Shown here: in pieces, positions 9,256 to 19,276 of the stretch
Layout: every line of letters starts with the position of its first letter
Position numbering within the stretch: the first letter of the stretch is position 1
Assembly (NCBI RefSeq): GCF_008632075.1
Contig: NZ_VWVM01000006.1
Location: 186,001-250,000 of the forward strand
Length of the DNA stretch: 64,000 bases
Direction of reading: 5' to 3'
DNA from: Candidatus Pantoea gossypiicola
GTDB taxonomy: Bacteria > Pseudomonadota > Gammaproteobacteria > Enterobacterales > Enterobacteriaceae
The notes under the pieces: model-generated
What the model was told of the DNA's origin: nothing
Seen by the model: only the letters and a program-made list of their open reading frames with translations
Databases searched by the model: none
Position numbers and translations under genes: made by a program

Positions 9256-9770
9256 TCGATTATCAAATGCTTTCAACTGAACAGGCACAACAGGAGATGG
9301 GGGCGCTGACTGCGGTTCTTCAGGCCTGCGTGGCCGATGGAGCCAGTGTCGGATTCGTGGATGCCGCCGATGTGGCGGTGATGACACGCTTCTGGCAGCA
9401 GCGGGTGGCCAGTCTGACCAGCGGGGAGAGCGAACTGCTGGTGGCGCGTCAGCACAAGCGGATTGTGGCGACGGTGATCCTCAGTCGCAGCGCGATGCCA
9501 AATGGTCGCCATCGGGCCGACGTCAGCAAGCTGCTGGTGCATCCGCAGGCGCGTCGTCAGGGTATCGCCCGTGAACTGATGCAGCGTGCCGAGCAGTTGG
9601 CCCGCGGGCAGGGTAAAACCCTGCTGGTGCTGGATACGCGCAGCGGCGATGTTGCGAGCGACCTCTATCGATCGCTGGGCTGGCAGGTGGCGGGGTCGAT
9701 TCCCTGTTATGCTGAATCCACCGCAGGCGTGCTGGATGCCACGACCTACATGTATAAAGTGCTGGCGTAA
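9252..9770 (+). CDS. GNAT family N-acetyltransferase
   Basis: A 172-residue acetyl-CoA-dependent acetyltransferase. The GNAT core spans about 70-165 with VSKLLVHPQARRQGIARELM (the acetyl-CoA pyrophosphate loop R-R-Q-G-I-A) and the motif B strand TLLVLDTRSGD, then YRSLGWQVAGSIPCYA. The substrate is not deducible. The gene is co-translated with the XRE-cupin regulator. Confidence 0.9.
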   Translation: MIDYQMLSTEQAQQEMGALTAVLQACVADGASVGFVDAADVAVMTRFWQQRVASLTSGESELLVARQHKRIVATVILSRSAMPNGRHRADVSKLLVHPQARRQGIARELMQRAEQLARGQGKTLLVLDTRSGDVASDLYRSLGWQVAGSIPCYAESTAGVLDATTYMYKVLA

Positions 9771-9846
9771 AACACCGCCGTCGGACAACCGTTGAATTTT
9801 ACGACGGCGCACGAAAAATTCGGCGCGAAAGCTGACGTCGCCAGGA

Positions 9847-9866
9847 TACTGTGTAAAAATACAGGC
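9847..9866 (+). promoter_or_regulatory. LexA (SOS) box of dinG
   Basis: TACTGTGTAAAAATACAGGC has the CTG-N10-CAG core with an AT-rich centre and ends 27 bases before the dinG ATG. In E. coli dinG belongs to the SOS regulon, so the site fits the gene. Confidence 0.85.
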
Positions 9867-9893
9867 CATTTTTTCGGTGTGGTAACGCAAATC

Positions 9894-12062
9894 ATGGCCC
9901 TGACAGCCGCAGTAAAAAGCCAGATAGCGCAGTGGTATAAAGCGCTTCAGCAGCAGGTGCCTGATTTTATTCCGCGAGCGCCGCAGCGCCAGATGATCGC
10001 CGAAGTGGCGAAATGCCTGGCGGGCGACGACGCGCGCCATCTGGCGGTGGAAGCGCCGACCGGCGTAGGCAAAACCCTCTCCTACCTGATTCCGGGCATC
10101 GCGGTCAGCCGCGCTCAGGAAAAGCAGCTGGTGATCAGCACCGCCAACGTGGCGCTGCAGGATCAAATTTTCACCAAAGATCTGCCGCTGCTGAAGAAAA
10201 TTATCCCCGATCTCACTTTTACCGCCGCGTTTGGTCGCGGGCGCTACGTCTGTCCGCGCAATCTGGCGGCGATGGCGGCCGATGACGATCAGCAGGGCGA
10301 TCTGCTGCTTTATCTGGATGATGACGCCGTCAGCAGTACCAAAGAAGAACAGACGCAGTGTGGTCGCTTACAGAAGTCACTGGATCGCTACCAGTGGGAT
10401 GGCCTGCGCGATCACAGCGAGGAGAACGTCAGCGACAGCCTCTGGCAGCGCCTCTCCACCGACAAAGCGAGCTGTCTGGGCTCGCATTGCCACTGGTATC
10501 GTGAATGTCCATTCTTTGTGGCGCGGCGCGAAATCGAGCAGGTGGATGTGGTGGTGGCGAACCATGCGCTGGTGATGGCGGCGATGGAGAATGAGTCGGT
10601 GCTGCCGCCCGCTAAAAACCTGATGCTGGTACTGGATGAAGGACATCACCTGCCGGAAGTGGCCCGCGATGCGCTGGAGATGAGCGCCGACATCACGCCG
10701 GGCTGGAGCAGCCTGCAGCTTGATCTGTTTATCAAGCTGGTTGAGAGCATCATGACGCAGATGCGGCCGAAGTCGCCGCCGCCGCTGGCTAACCCTGAGC
10801 GGCTGAAAGTACACTGTGATGAGCTACGCGAACTGCTGACCATCACTGCGCAGGCGCTGAATCCGCTGCTGCCGCCGAATAACCAGCCGGGCGAATTCCG
10901 CTTTGTACTGGGCGCGCTGCCGCAGGAATTGCTGGATCTCTGCGCCCGGCTGTTCAAACTCAGCGACGCCCTGCGCGGCCTGAGCGAAGGCCTGATCAAT
11001 GCACTCAGCGAGCAGACCGGCAAGGTCGATGTGGTGCGGCTGCATCGTAATTTGCTGCAGCTCAACCGGCAGTTTGGCTGGTTCGAATCGGTGAGCAAAC
11101 TCTGGCGGCTGGCGTCGATGGAAAAAGCCTCTGGCGCGCCAGTCTCTAAGTGGATCACCCGCGAGCTGCGCGAAGGTCAGGCGCATCTGCTGTTCCACTG
11201 CGCCGGCATCCGCGTCAGCGACCAGCTGGAGAAGATGCTGTGGCGCAAAATTCCGCATGTGGTGGTCACCTCCGCCACGCTGCGATCGCTCAACAGCTTC
11301 AATCGCCTGCAGGAGATGTCGGGGCTTAGCGAAAAAGCGGGCGACCGCTTTGTGGCGCTCGACTCACCGTTTAACCATGTGGAACAGGGCAAGCTGGTGA
11401 TCCCGCAGATGCGCCTTGAGCCGCTGATGACGCACGAAGCGGAGCACATCGCTGAGATGGCCGGTTTCTTCCGTCAGCAGATGGCGGAGAAGAAGCATAA
11501 GGGCGTGCTGGTGCTGTTTGCCAGCAACCGGGCGATGCAGCAGTTTGTCGCCTGTCTGCCCGATCTGCGGCTCTCAATGCTGGTGCAGGGCGATCAGCCG
11601 CGCAGCCGCCTGGTCGATCTGCACCGTCAGCGTGTCACCAAAGGTGACACCAGCATTCTGATTGGCCTGCAGTCGTTTGCTGAGGGGCTGGATCTCAAAG
11701 GCGATCTGCTGAGTCAGGTGCACATCCACAAAATCGCTTTTCCCCCGGTGGACAGTCCGGTAATTTTGACCGAAGGCGAATGGCTGAAAAGCCTGAAGCG
11801 CTATCCGTTTGAGGTGCAGAGTTTGCCCAGCGCCTCATTTACCCTGATTCAACAGGTCGGACGCCTGATTCGCAGCCATCAATGTTATGGCGAAATCGTG
11901 ATTTATGACCGCCGCCTGCTGAGCAAAGCCTACGGCAGCCGGTTGTTAGCGGCGCTGCCGATCTTCCCGATTGAACAGCCGGAAACGCCAGAGCCGACAG
12001 CGATACCGGCCACCGTGGTGCCAAAGCACACCGTGCGTAAACGTCGTCCCACGCGGCGCTGA
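9894..12062 (+). CDS. dinG: ATP-dependent DNA helicase DinG
   Basis: An iron-sulfur superfamily 2 helicase (XPD/Rad3 group) that unwinds forked DNA, R-loops and G-quadruplexes, 5' to 3'. It has 722 residues. The start at MALTAAV is chosen by homology and because it keeps the LexA box upstream; the frame is open for 34 more codons. Walker A is APTGVGKT (54-61). The four cluster cysteines are in GRYVCPRN and in KASCLGSHCHWYRECPF. The DEGHH box is motif II and QQVGRLIRS is motif VI. The C-terminus is basic (RKRRPTRR). ybiB follows 26 bases on, as recalled in E. coli. Confidence 0.96.
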   Translation: MALTAAVKSQIAQWYKALQQQVPDFIPRAPQRQMIAEVAKCLAGDDARHLAVEAPTGVGKTLSYLIPGIAVSRAQEKQLVISTANVALQDQIFTKDLPLLKKIIPDLTFTAAFGRGRYVCPRNLAAMAADDDQQGDLLLYLDDDAVSSTKEEQTQCGRLQKSLDRYQWDGLRDHSEENVSDSLWQRLSTDKASCLGSHCHWYRECPFFVARREIEQVDVVVANHALVMAAMENESVLPPAKNLMLVLDEGHHLPEVARDALEMSADITPGWSSLQLDLFIKLVESIMTQMRPKSPPPLANPERLKVHCDELRELLTITAQALNPLLPPNNQPGEFRFVLGALPQELLDLCARLFKLSDALRGLSEGLINALSEQTGKVDVVRLHRNLLQLNRQFGWFESVSKLWRLASMEKASGAPVSKWITRELREGQAHLLFHCAGIRVSDQLEKMLWRKIPHVVVTSATLRSLNSFNRLQEMSGLSEKAGDRFVALDSPFNHVEQGKLVIPQMRLEPLMTHEAEHIAEMAGFFRQQMAEKKHKGVLVLFASNRAMQQFVACLPDLRLSMLVQGDQPRSRLVDLHRQRVTKGDTSILIGLQSFAEGLDLKGDLLSQVHIHKIAFPPVDSPVILTEGEWLKSLKRYPFEVQSLPSASFTLIQQVGRLIRSHQCYGEIVIYDRRLLSKAYGSRLLAALPIFPIEQPETPEPTAIPATVVPKHTVRKRRPTRR

Positions 12063-12088
12063 GCCGCGCACTTAACCGGAAGCGAGTG

Positions 12089-13057
12089 ATGGAACTGAAT
12101 AAAATTATTAAAGAGGTGGGTCGCGGTAAAAATCATGCCCGCGATATCGACTTTGATACTGCCGTGGCGCTCTATGGCGCGATGCTGGCGGGCGAAGTAC
12201 CGGATCTGGAGCTGGGCGCTATTCTGATTGCGCTGCGCATTAAAGGCGAAGGTGAAGCCGAAATGCGCGGCTTTTATCAGGCGATGCAGGCGCAGATGAT
12301 GCAGCTGCGTGCGCCGGAAAACCGCCCGATGCCGATCGTGATCCCCAGCTACAACGGTGCCCGTCGTCAGGGCAACCTGACGCCTCTGCTGGCGCTGCTG
12401 CTGGTAAAATTCGGCTTTCCGGTGCTGGTGCATGGCGTCAGCGACGACGCGACGCGCATTACCAGCGAGGCGGTGTTTGCGGCGCTCGGCATCGCACCGG
12501 TCACCACGGCAGAGGCGGCGCAGGCCAGACTGGATCAGGGCGAGCTGGCTTTTATCACCATCGATCACCTCTGCCCGCCGATGGCGAAACAGCTGTCGCT
12601 GCGCTGGCGAATGGGCGTGCGTAACAGTGCGCACACGCTGGCAAAACTGGCGACGCCGTTTGCGGAGCGGGCGGCGCTGCGGCTGTCGAGCGTCTCGCAT
12701 CCTGAATATGTACCGCGTGTGGCGAAATTCTTCAGCGACATCGATGCGCCTGCGATACTGCTCAATGGCACCGAAGGGGAAGTCTATGCGAATCCCCAGC
12801 GCTGCCCGGCGATCAGTATGATTCAGGGCGCAGGCGTGGAAGCGGAAGTGTGGGTGGAGCGTCAGCCAGACGTGGCCGTCGAACTGCCGGCAGACAAGAC
12901 GGCAGAGGTGACTGCGCGCTGGATCGAAGAGGTGCTGAATCAACAGCGCCCGGTGCCTGCGTCACTGCGACTGCAGCTCGCCTGCTGCCTGCGCGCCAGC
13001 GGCCAGTGCGACTCGCTGGCAGCGGCAGAGCAGCAGATCCTCGCCGCCGGGTATTGA
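12089..13057 (+). CDS. ybiB: YbiB, glycosyltransferase/TrpD2-like nucleic-acid-binding protein
   Basis: A 322-residue protein of the glycosyltransferase family 3 / anthranilate phosphoribosyltransferase fold. TrpD2 members bind nucleic acids rather than make tryptophan, and E. coli YbiB is LexA-controlled together with dinG. The N-terminal helical domain has RGKNHARDIDFDTAVALY and GEVPDLELGAILIALRIKGEG. The C-terminal part has SYNGARRQGNLTPLLALL, WRMGVRNSAHTLAKL and GTEGEVYANPQRC. A GTG lies one codon before the chosen ATG; CCGGAAGCGAG lies upstream. Co-transcription with dinG is likely. The 3' end meets the amidohydrolase gene with a one-base gap. Confidence 0.92.
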   Translation: MELNKIIKEVGRGKNHARDIDFDTAVALYGAMLAGEVPDLELGAILIALRIKGEGEAEMRGFYQAMQAQMMQLRAPENRPMPIVIPSYNGARRQGNLTPLLALLLVKFGFPVLVHGVSDDATRITSEAVFAALGIAPVTTAEAAQARLDQGELAFITIDHLCPPMAKQLSLRWRMGVRNSAHTLAKLATPFAERAALRLSSVSHPEYVPRVAKFFSDIDAPAILLNGTEGEVYANPQRCPAISMIQGAGVEAEVWVERQPDVAVELPADKTAEVTARWIEEVLNQQRPVPASLRLQLACCLRASGQCDSLAAAEQQILAAGY

Positions 13058-13058
13058 C

Positions 13059-14216
13059 TCAGGCTACCGGCAGCGCCTGTTCAACCAGGTTCTGCCAGAA
13101 ACGGATGCCAATGGGCAGCAGCGCGTCGTTGAAGTCATAGCGGGCGTTGTGCAGCGGCGCGGAGGGCGTTTCGCCGTCCGCGCCCAGCCAGAAGTAAGCG
13201 CCGGGACAGGCTTCCATCATGCAGGCAAAATCTTCTGAGGCCATCGACGGATTGACCTGCCAGTGAACCTGTTCAGCACCCAGTGTCGAGCGCGCTACCT
13301 CGCGCACCCGCTCAGCCGGTGCCACATGATTGGCGGTGACCGGGTAGCCCGGCAGCCACTCAGTCTCACCGCTCACGCCAAACGGACGCGGCAGGGTCGC
13401 GACAAACTCATCAATCAGTCCGCGCACTTTTTCGCGCACGCTGGTCTGCAGGCAGCGCACCGTGCCGCGTAAAACAATCTGCTCCGGGATGACGTTGATC
13501 GCTTCACCACCGTGAATCTGCGTCACGCTGACCACGGCTGACGCCAGCGGCGAGAGCCGGCGTGACGGAATGGTCTGCAGCGCCAGAATCAGCTCAGCTG
13601 CCACCACCATCGGGTCGGCACCGCTTTCCGGCATCGCCGCGTGGCAGCTTTTGCCGTGCAGCGTAATTTCAAACGAATCCAGCGACGCCATCATCGCGCC
13701 AGGGTTAACCGCCAGTGAGCCGAGCGGCAGTCCCGGCCAGTTATGCATGGCGTAGACCGCATCCATCGGAAAGCGCTGGAACAGCCCCTCTTCCACCATT
13801 CTGCGTGCGCCACCGAGATTCTCCTCGGCAGGCTGAAAGATGAAATGCACTGTGCCGCTGAACTGACGTGTAGCGGCCAGCTGGCGGGCAGCAGCCAGCA
13901 GAATAGCGCTATGACCGTCGTGTCCACAGGCGTGCATCACGCCGGGCGTCGCAGAACGCCACTCAGCGTCGCCTTTTTCCGTAATCGGCAGCGCATCCAT
14001 ATCTGCACGCAGCCCGATAACCGGGCCGGGACCGTTTTCCAGTGTGCCGATGACGCCGGTGCCCGCCAGGCCACGAAACACCTGCAAACCCGCCCGCGCT
14101 AACTCTTCCGCAATAAACTGGCTGGTTTGCTGTTCCTGGTAACCTAATTCGGGGTGGCGATGAAACTCACGACGCCAGCGCAGGGCATCTTCAAGCAGGG
14201 CAGAAGAAAGGGTCAT
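13059..14216 (-). CDS. M20 family amidohydrolase (hippurate/N-acyl-amino acid hydrolase type)
   Basis: A 385-residue cytoplasmic metallohydrolase of peptidase family M20D, which removes acyl groups from N-acyl amino acids or related conjugates. Metal-site patterns are HPELGYQE, GLRADMDALPI, HACGHDGHSA, PAEENLGGARRM, HGKSCHAAMPESGADP for the lid domain, and ASEDFACM. In plant-associated bacteria relatives act on auxin conjugates or hippurate; the substrate here cannot be assigned. The gene is convergent with ybiB and lies upstream of, and in the same direction as, the end of the hut block, but with its own promoter region. Confidence 0.9.
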   Translation of the reverse strand: MTLSSALLEDALRWRREFHRHPELGYQEQQTSQFIAEELARAGLQVFRGLAGTGVIGTLENGPGPVIGLRADMDALPITEKGDAEWRSATPGVMHACGHDGHSAILLAAARQLAATRQFSGTVHFIFQPAEENLGGARRMVEEGLFQRFPMDAVYAMHNWPGLPLGSLAVNPGAMMASLDSFEITLHGKSCHAAMPESGADPMVVAAELILALQTIPSRRLSPLASAVVSVTQIHGGEAINVIPEQIVLRGTVRCLQTSVREKVRGLIDEFVATLPRPFGVSGETEWLPGYPVTANHVAPAERVREVARSTLGAEQVHWQVNPSMASEDFACMMEACPGAYFWLGADGETPSAPLHNARYDFNDALLPIGIRFWQNLVEQALPVA

Positions 14217-14380
14217 GCAGAGTCGCGCTCCATACAGAATGAGAAGATTTCACTTTAGTGGTCGGACGATGCGGCGTCTATCGCCGTCAGGACTAAATCT
14301 GGCTATAGGCTAAATCAAAATGGAATAAGTAATAAGGAAGTGATGTTGATGCCAGGGTGTAAGAAGGGAATCGCGGGGGA

Positions 14381-14405
14381 AAAGGGGGCAAGCTGCTGCC
14401 CGCCC
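14381..14405 (-). terminator. probable terminator of hutH-hutU
   Basis: On the minus strand GGGCA and TGCCC pair around a six-base loop, and CCTTTTCCC follows. It starts about 12 bases after the hutU stop codon. The stem is short. Confidence 0.5.
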
Positions 14406-14416
14406 CAGTCAAAGGA

Positions 14417-16102
14417 TTATTTCTGCATAGGCAGGTTAAGGCCATGTTTAGCCGCGCACTGCTGCGCCAGCTCATACCCTGCATCCGCATGACGCATTAC
14501 ACCGGTGGCCGGGTCGTTCCACAATACGCGCCCCAGACGCGCATCAGCTTCTTTGCTGCCGTCACAGACAATCACCACACCGGAGTGCTGTGAAAAACCC
14601 ATGCCGACACCGCCGCCATGATGCAGGCTGACCCAGGTTGCGCCGCCTGCGGTATTCAGCAGGGCGTTGAGCAGCGGCCAGTCAGAGACCGCATCCGAGC
14701 CATCTTTCATCGCTTCGGTCTCACGGTTAGGAGAGGCAACCGAGCCGCAGTCGAGATGGTCGCGGCCAATGACTACCGGCGCTTTCAGCTCGCCGTTGCG
14801 GACCATTTCGTTGAACGCCAGACCGGCAAGATGCCGTTCACCCAGTCCCAGCCAGCAGATGCGGGCAGGCAGGCCCTGGAAGGCGATGCGCTCCTGCGCC
14901 ATATCCAGCCAGCGATGCAGCGTTTTATGGTGCGGGAACAGCTCTTTGAGTTTCGCGTCAGTCTTGTAGATATCCTCCGGGTCACCAGACAGCGCCACCC
15001 AGCGGAACGGGCCTTTGCCTTCGCAGAACAGCGGACGAATATAGGCTGGCACAAAACCAGGGAAATCGAATGCGTTGCTGACCCCCTCATCCAGCGCCAC
15101 CTGACGAATATTGTTGCCGTAATCCACAGTCGGGATGCCCATATGACAGAAGTCGAGCATCGCCTGGACATGAACCGCCATAGAAGCACGGGCTGCTTTC
15201 TCAACGGCCTTCGGCTGTGAGACGCGCGCCTGCTGCCAGCGCGCCAGATCCCAGCCAATCGGCAGGTAGCCATTAATCGGATCGTGCGCCGACGTCTGAT
15301 CGGTCACGATGTCCGGCTTCGGCCCGCCCGCCTGAGCGCGTTTCACCAGCTCCGGCAGGATTTCGGCGGCATTGCCCAGCAGGCCGACCGAAATCGCTTT
15401 TTTCGCGGCGGTGGCTTCGCTGATTAACGCCAGTGCTTCATCCAGCGTGGTGGCTTTGTAGTCCACGTAGCGGGTCCGCAGACGAAAATCGATGCGTGAC
15501 TCCTGGCACTCAATCGCCAGCACACAGGCCCCGGCCAGTACACCCGCCAGCGGTTGTGCGCCGCCCATGCCGCCCAGCCCGGCGGTGAGGATCCAGCGGC
15601 CGCTGAGGTCGTTGTTGTAGTGCTGACGGCCCGCTTCCACAAAGGTTTCATAGGTGCCCTGCACGATGCCCTGTGCACCAATATAGATCCAGGAACCGGC
15701 AGTCATCTGGCCGTACATCATCAGACCCGCTTTATCCAGCTCATGGAAGTGATCCCAGGTCGCCCAGTGCGGCACCAGATTGGAGTTCGCCAGCAGCACG
15801 CGCGGCGCATCCGCGTGGGTGCGGAAGATGCCGACCGGTTTGCCGCTCTGGATCAGCAGCGTCTCATCCGGTTGCAGCGCCCGCAGCGAACGCAGGATCT
15901 GCTCGAAGCATTCCCAGTTGCGTGCCGCCTTACCGATGCCGCCGTACACCACCAGATCTTCCGGACGTTCGGCGACATCGGGATCGAGGTTGTTCTGAAT
16001 CATGCGGTAAGCCGCTTCAATCAGCCAGTTGGCGCAGTGCAGCGTAGTACCGTGTGGTGCACGGATCTCACGTGCCACAGCCTGAGAAAGAGTTTCGCTC
16101 AT
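14417..16102 (-). CDS. hutU: urocanate hydratase
   Basis: Second step of histidine breakdown: hydrates urocanate to 4-imidazolone-5-propionate using bound NAD+ as an electrophile. It has 561 residues, the family norm. Diagnostic parts are [28 protein letters not shown] (the NAD site), [17 protein letters not shown] and [13 protein letters not shown], with the catalytic cysteine region near [15 protein letters not shown] and [25 protein letters not shown] precedes the ATG. It lies 15 bases downstream of hutH in the same operon. Confidence 0.97.
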   Translation of the reverse strand: MSETLSQAVAREIRAPHGTTLHCANWLIEAAYRMIQNNLDPDVAERPEDLVVYGGIGKAARNWECFEQILRSLRALQPDETLLIQSGKPVGIFRTHADAPRVLLANSNLVPHWATWDHFHELDKAGLMMYGQMTAGSWIYIGAQGIVQGTYETFVEAGRQHYNNDLSGRWILTAGLGGMGGAQPLAGVLAGACVLAIECQESRIDFRLRTRYVDYKATTLDEALALISEATAAKKAISVGLLGNAAEILPELVKRAQAGGPKPDIVTDQTSAHDPINGYLPIGWDLARWQQARVSQPKAVEKAARASMAVHVQAMLDFCHMGIPTVDYGNNIRQVALDEGVSNAFDFPGFVPAYIRPLFCEGKGPFRWVALSGDPEDIYKTDAKLKELFPHHKTLHRWLDMAQERIAFQGLPARICWLGLGERHLAGLAFNEMVRNGELKAPVVIGRDHLDCGSVASPNRETEAMKDGSDAVSDWPLLNALLNTAGGATWVSLHHGGGVGMGFSQHSGVVIVCDGSKEADARLGRVLWNDPATGVMRHADAGYELAQQCAAKHGLNLPMQK

Positions 16103-16117
16103 GAAAGATTCCTTAAT

Positions 16118-17668
16118 TCAAGAAGTTGGGCGCATGCTCGGCAGCAGCGCGGTCAATGCCTGAGGCCAGTCAGTGCGACTTGCCCACTGACGCATTGCCT
16201 CGATATCGGGTGCCAGCAGACGATCTTCCTCAAGGAAGGCGACCTGCTCGCGAAGGGTGTCGATGGCCTGCTCAATCAGCGAGGAGCTTTTGAGTGGCCG
16301 GTTAAATTCAATGCCCTGCGCGGCGGCCATTGCCTCGATGCCCACTACGGCGGCGCTGTTAAAGCACATGCTGCCGAGACGGCGCGCGGCGTAAGTCGCC
16401 ATGGAGACGTGATCTTCCTGATTCGCAGAGGTGGGCAGACTGTCGACGCTGCCCGGATGGGCCAGCGATTTGTTCTCAGAAGCCAGCGCCGCGGCGGTGA
16501 CCTGGGCGATCATAAAGCCGGAGTTTACGCCGCCGTCACGCACCAGGAAGGGCGGCAGACCGGATAAGCCGCTGTCCAGCAGCAGCGCCAGTCGCCGTTC
16601 AGAGATGGCACCCACTTCGGCAATCGCCAGCGCGAGGATGTCAGCAGCAAAAGCGACCGGTTCGGCGTGAAAGTTGCCGCCGGAGATCACATCGCCACTG
16701 TCGCTGAACACCAGCGGGTTGTCCGAGGCGGCGTTCGCTTCGATTTCCAGAATCCGCGCCGCGTGGCAGATGTTGTCCAGGCAGGCACCCATTACCTGGG
16801 GCACGCAGCGGATGGAGTAAGGGTCCTGAACGCGGCCGCAATGGGTATGCGACTGCAGAATTTCACTGCCCTCAATCAGGGTGCTGACGGCTGCCGCGAC
16901 CGCAATCTGGCCCTGCTGACCGCGTGCCTTGTGGATGCGGGCATCGAACGGTTTCAGCGAGCCTTTGATCGCCTCCAGCGACAGCGCACCGGCCATCAGA
17001 CCGGCGGCAAACAGGTTCTCACCTTCAAACAGGCCGCGCAGCGCCAGCGCAGTCGAAACCTGGGTGCCGTTGAGCAGCGCCAGGCCCTCTTTCGGCCCGA
17101 GCACAAACGGCGACAGGCCCACGCTTGCCAGTCCCTCTGTTGCCGGGATCAGCGTGCCATTGACCCGCACCTGACCTTCGCCCAGTAGCATCAGCGACAT
17201 GTGCGCCAGCGGTGCCAGATCGCCGGAGGCACCGACCGAGCCTTTTTCCGGAATACAGGGCATAACACCCGCGTTGAACAGCGCCAGCAGCGCCTCAACC
17301 AGTTCGATACGCACGCCAGAGTGACCGCGCGCCAGGCTGATGATTTTGGTGGCGACCACCAGACGGGTGACATTGTCAGGCAGCAGATCGCCCAGACCCA
17401 CGCTGTGTGACAGCACCAGATTGCGCTGCAGATCCGCCAGACGGCTGGCCGGGATTTGCGTCTGTGCCAGCTTGCCAAAGCCGGTATTAATGCCATACAC
17501 CACGTTGCCGGAGGCGACAATCGTCTCCACGGTCTGCTGCGCCGCCGCAATCGCCTGACGCGCACTGTCGTCAAGACTCAGCGTGACGTTACCCTGATAG
17601 ATAGCGCGTAATGTGGCGAGGTCCACCTCGCCGGGCACCAGGCGCAATGCCTGAAACGAACCTGACAT
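16118..17668 (-). CDS. hutH: histidine ammonia-lyase
   Basis: First step of histidine breakdown: removes ammonia from L-histidine to give urocanate. It has 516 residues. The Ala147-Ser148-Gly149 triad in [15 protein letters not shown] forms the MIO electrophile. Tyr58 ([10 protein letters not shown]), Asn in LLNGTQ, Arg in YSIRCVPQ and the [10 protein letters not shown] segment complete the active site of the family. AGGAG lies six bases before the ATG and overlaps an operator-like palindrome, so repressor binding could block both transcription and ribosome loading (inference). It is the first gene of hutH-hutU. Confidence 0.97.
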   Translation of the reverse strand: MSGSFQALRLVPGEVDLATLRAIYQGNVTLSLDDSARQAIAAAQQTVETIVASGNVVYGINTGFGKLAQTQIPASRLADLQRNLVLSHSVGLGDLLPDNVTRLVVATKIISLARGHSGVRIELVEALLALFNAGVMPCIPEKGSVGASGDLAPLAHMSLMLLGEGQVRVNGTLIPATEGLASVGLSPFVLGPKEGLALLNGTQVSTALALRGLFEGENLFAAGLMAGALSLEAIKGSLKPFDARIHKARGQQGQIAVAAAVSTLIEGSEILQSHTHCGRVQDPYSIRCVPQVMGACLDNICHAARILEIEANAASDNPLVFSDSGDVISGGNFHAEPVAFAADILALAIAEVGAISERRLALLLDSGLSGLPPFLVRDGGVNSGFMIAQVTAAALASENKSLAHPGSVDSLPTSANQEDHVSMATYAARRLGSMCFNSAAVVGIEAMAAAQGIEFNRPLKSSSLIEQAIDTLREQVAFLEEDRLLAPDIEAMRQWASRTDWPQALTALLPSMRPTS

Positions 17669-17676
17669 AGTCTACT

Positions 17677-17690
17677 CCTGTCTATACAAG
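17677..17690. promoter_or_regulatory. HutC operator 1 (hutH)
   Basis: Matches the idealised palindrome CTTGTATATACAAG at 12 of 14 positions (CCTGTCTATACAAG). It lies 9-22 bases before the hutH start and overlaps its ribosome site. Confidence 0.7.
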
Positions 17691-17774
17691 TGTGCTGGCG
17701 TGGCTAAGCTGCTTTCCTTGCCCTGAACCAGCGGAATAATGCGAGTGAAACATAAGCGTTTATCCTTGTCTATT

Positions 17775-17788
17775 CTTGTCTATACAAT
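17775..17788. promoter_or_regulatory. HutC operator 2 (hutH/hutC divergent region)
   Basis: CTTGTCTATACAAT matches the palindrome at 12 of 14 positions. TTGTCTAT is repeated exactly ten bases upstream (17766-17773 and 17776-17783), one helical turn apart, so two repressor units could stack here. Confidence 0.7.
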
Positions 17789-17932
17789 TAAACAGACTAA
17801 GCAAGTGCCGTGCCAGACCGATCACAAAAATCGCATATGCGCCCGGCGCGGGTCGCGGGTTAAACGCGACGGAGAGAGTGCACCATCAGGATGCGCAGAC
17901 TGCACCAGTGAGGCACGGCGTGCGCTACTGGA

Positions 17933-17942
17933 TGTATATACA
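17933..17942. promoter_or_regulatory. HutC operator 3 (hutC)
   Basis: TGTATATACA is a perfect match to the ten-base core. It lies 53 bases before the hutC start, which suggests autoregulation. Confidence 0.7.
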
Positions 17943-17994
17943 TTCACGCAGTGAGACAGTAAACTTAAGGGACTTTCAGCATAAGGAACAGCAA

Positions 17995-18750
17995 ATGGTC
18001 GAGCATACGGCACTGGCACAACTGGCGGCGGCAATGAGCGATGAACCCGCCCCGATCTATCAGCGGGTGAAGCAGGCCATCATCAGCCAGATCCGTGAAG
18101 GATTGTGGAAAGCGAATCAGCGTGTGCCATCAGAAAGTGAACTGGTGAATGAGCTGGGCGTCAGCCGCATGACCATTAACCGGGCGCTGCGCGAACTGAC
18201 CAGCGAAGGTTTTCTGGTGCGGATGCAGGGCGTCGGCACCTTCGTGGCGGAGATGAAAGGCTATACCGCTATGCTGGAGGTGCATAACATCGCTGATGAG
18301 ATCGCTCAGCGTGGTCATCAGCACAGCTGTAAAATTCTCGCCATCGGCCAGGACAAAGCCGATCCTGAGCAGGCCGCCGTGCTGGGGCTCACCACCGGAC
18401 AGACGCTCTACCATTCGCTGATTGTGCATTACGAAAATGATCTGCCTGTGCAGCTTGAGGATCGACTGGTCAATCCGCTGGTCGCGCCCGACTACCTGAC
18501 GCAGGATTATCAGCAGATGACGCCCTACACCTATCTGATGCGGGTCGCGCCGCTGACGGCAGGCGAGCACATTGTTGAAGCGGTGCTGCCCGATGCGCGT
18601 CAGCGTAAACATCTGTCGCTGGATGAACACGAACCCTGCCTGTTGATTCGCCGTCAGACCTGGAGCGACACAAAAATCGTCACCTATGCGCGACTGCTCT
18701 ATCCCGGCTCACGCTACAAACTGCTGGGGCGCTTCAGGGGACACGGTTAA
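17995..18750 (+). CDS. hutC: histidine utilization repressor HutC
   Basis: GntR-family repressor of the hut genes; urocanate is the inducer in characterised members. It has 251 residues. The winged helix (about 15-85) has IYQRVKQAIISQIREGLW, ESELVNELGVSRMTINRALR and VGTFVAE. The UTRA ligand domain spans about 100-245. The start at 17995 follows ATAAGGAAC. The frame is open upstream through the operator region, but that extension is not homologous. It is divergent from hutH-hutU, and its last 17 bases overlap the end of hutD on the other strand. The six palindromes across the region are its likely targets. Confidence 0.93.
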   Translation: MVEHTALAQLAAAMSDEPAPIYQRVKQAIISQIREGLWKANQRVPSESELVNELGVSRMTINRALRELTSEGFLVRMQGVGTFVAEMKGYTAMLEVHNIADEIAQRGHQHSCKILAIGQDKADPEQAAVLGLTTGQTLYHSLIVHYENDLPVQLEDRLVNPLVAPDYLTQDYQQMTPYTYLMRVAPLTAGEHIVEAVLPDARQRKHLSLDEHEPCLLIRRQTWSDTKIVTYARLLYPGSRYKLLGRFRGHG

Positions 18751-19276
18751 GCCGGGTAAACAGCAGCCGGGCATCCGGCTCGCACGGGCTGAGTTGTGTT
18801 TCCTCATCGACCCACCACGCGCCCCGTTGCGCGGTCAGCCTTTCTCCCTCAGCGGTCTGCCATGCGCCCGCCAGCACCCAGGCGACGCCGTGCAGACTAC
18901 TGACCGGCGCGGTAACTACCTCCACCGTGGCCTGCCATTCACCGCGCCGGGTCATGATATTAAAATCTTCGCTGACGCTACCCTGCAGCTGCGCCGTTAA
19001 GGCGAGTTCTCCGGCAAATGCCCAGGGATTTTGCGGCGTCAGCCGATGCTGCACGCCGGGCGCGGTTAACAACACCGGATCGCCATGCAGCAGGGTAATC
19101 ACCCGATCGATGTCCGGAAAGGCCGAAAAGGGACCATCATGCGCCAGGGTCGCAATGCTGGCCCGCCAGCCGAAGTGCTCCGCGCCGGGCGGGAAGCTGA
19201 TGATCTCGCGGGTTTCGCCGCCGCCGTTGCGCCAGCGGCTGACCGCCAGATCGTCGTACGTGAACCGGGCGATCAT
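18734..19276 (-). CDS. hutD: HutD family protein
   Basis: A 180-residue cupin-fold protein found in many hut operons. In Pseudomonas it is proposed to limit the strength of hut expression, but its biochemistry is not established. The motif WRNGGGETREI near the N-terminus and HDGPFSAFPDIDRVITLL are typical. The start is set at MIARFTYDD because its ATG overlaps the hutF stop as ATGA. It is the last gene of hutF-hutD and overlaps the end of hutC. Confidence 0.9.
   Translation of the reverse strand: MIARFTYDDLAVSRWRNGGGETREIISFPPGAEHFGWRASIATLAHDGPFSAFPDIDRVITLLHGDPVLLTAPGVQHRLTPQNPWAFAGELALTAQLQGSVSEDFNIMTRRGEWQATVEVVTAPVSSLHGVAWVLAGAWQTAEGERLTAQRGAWWVDEETQLSPCEPDARLLFTRLNRVP

Noticed and set aside
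11930..12943. A 337-codon open frame on the minus strand across dinG and ybiB
   Set aside because: Both genes beneath it are clear homologues; the frame has no recognisable domain or start signal.
15554..16567. A 337-codon open frame opposite hutU and hutH
   Set aside because: It spans the junction of two well-supported genes on the other strand and shows no family motif.
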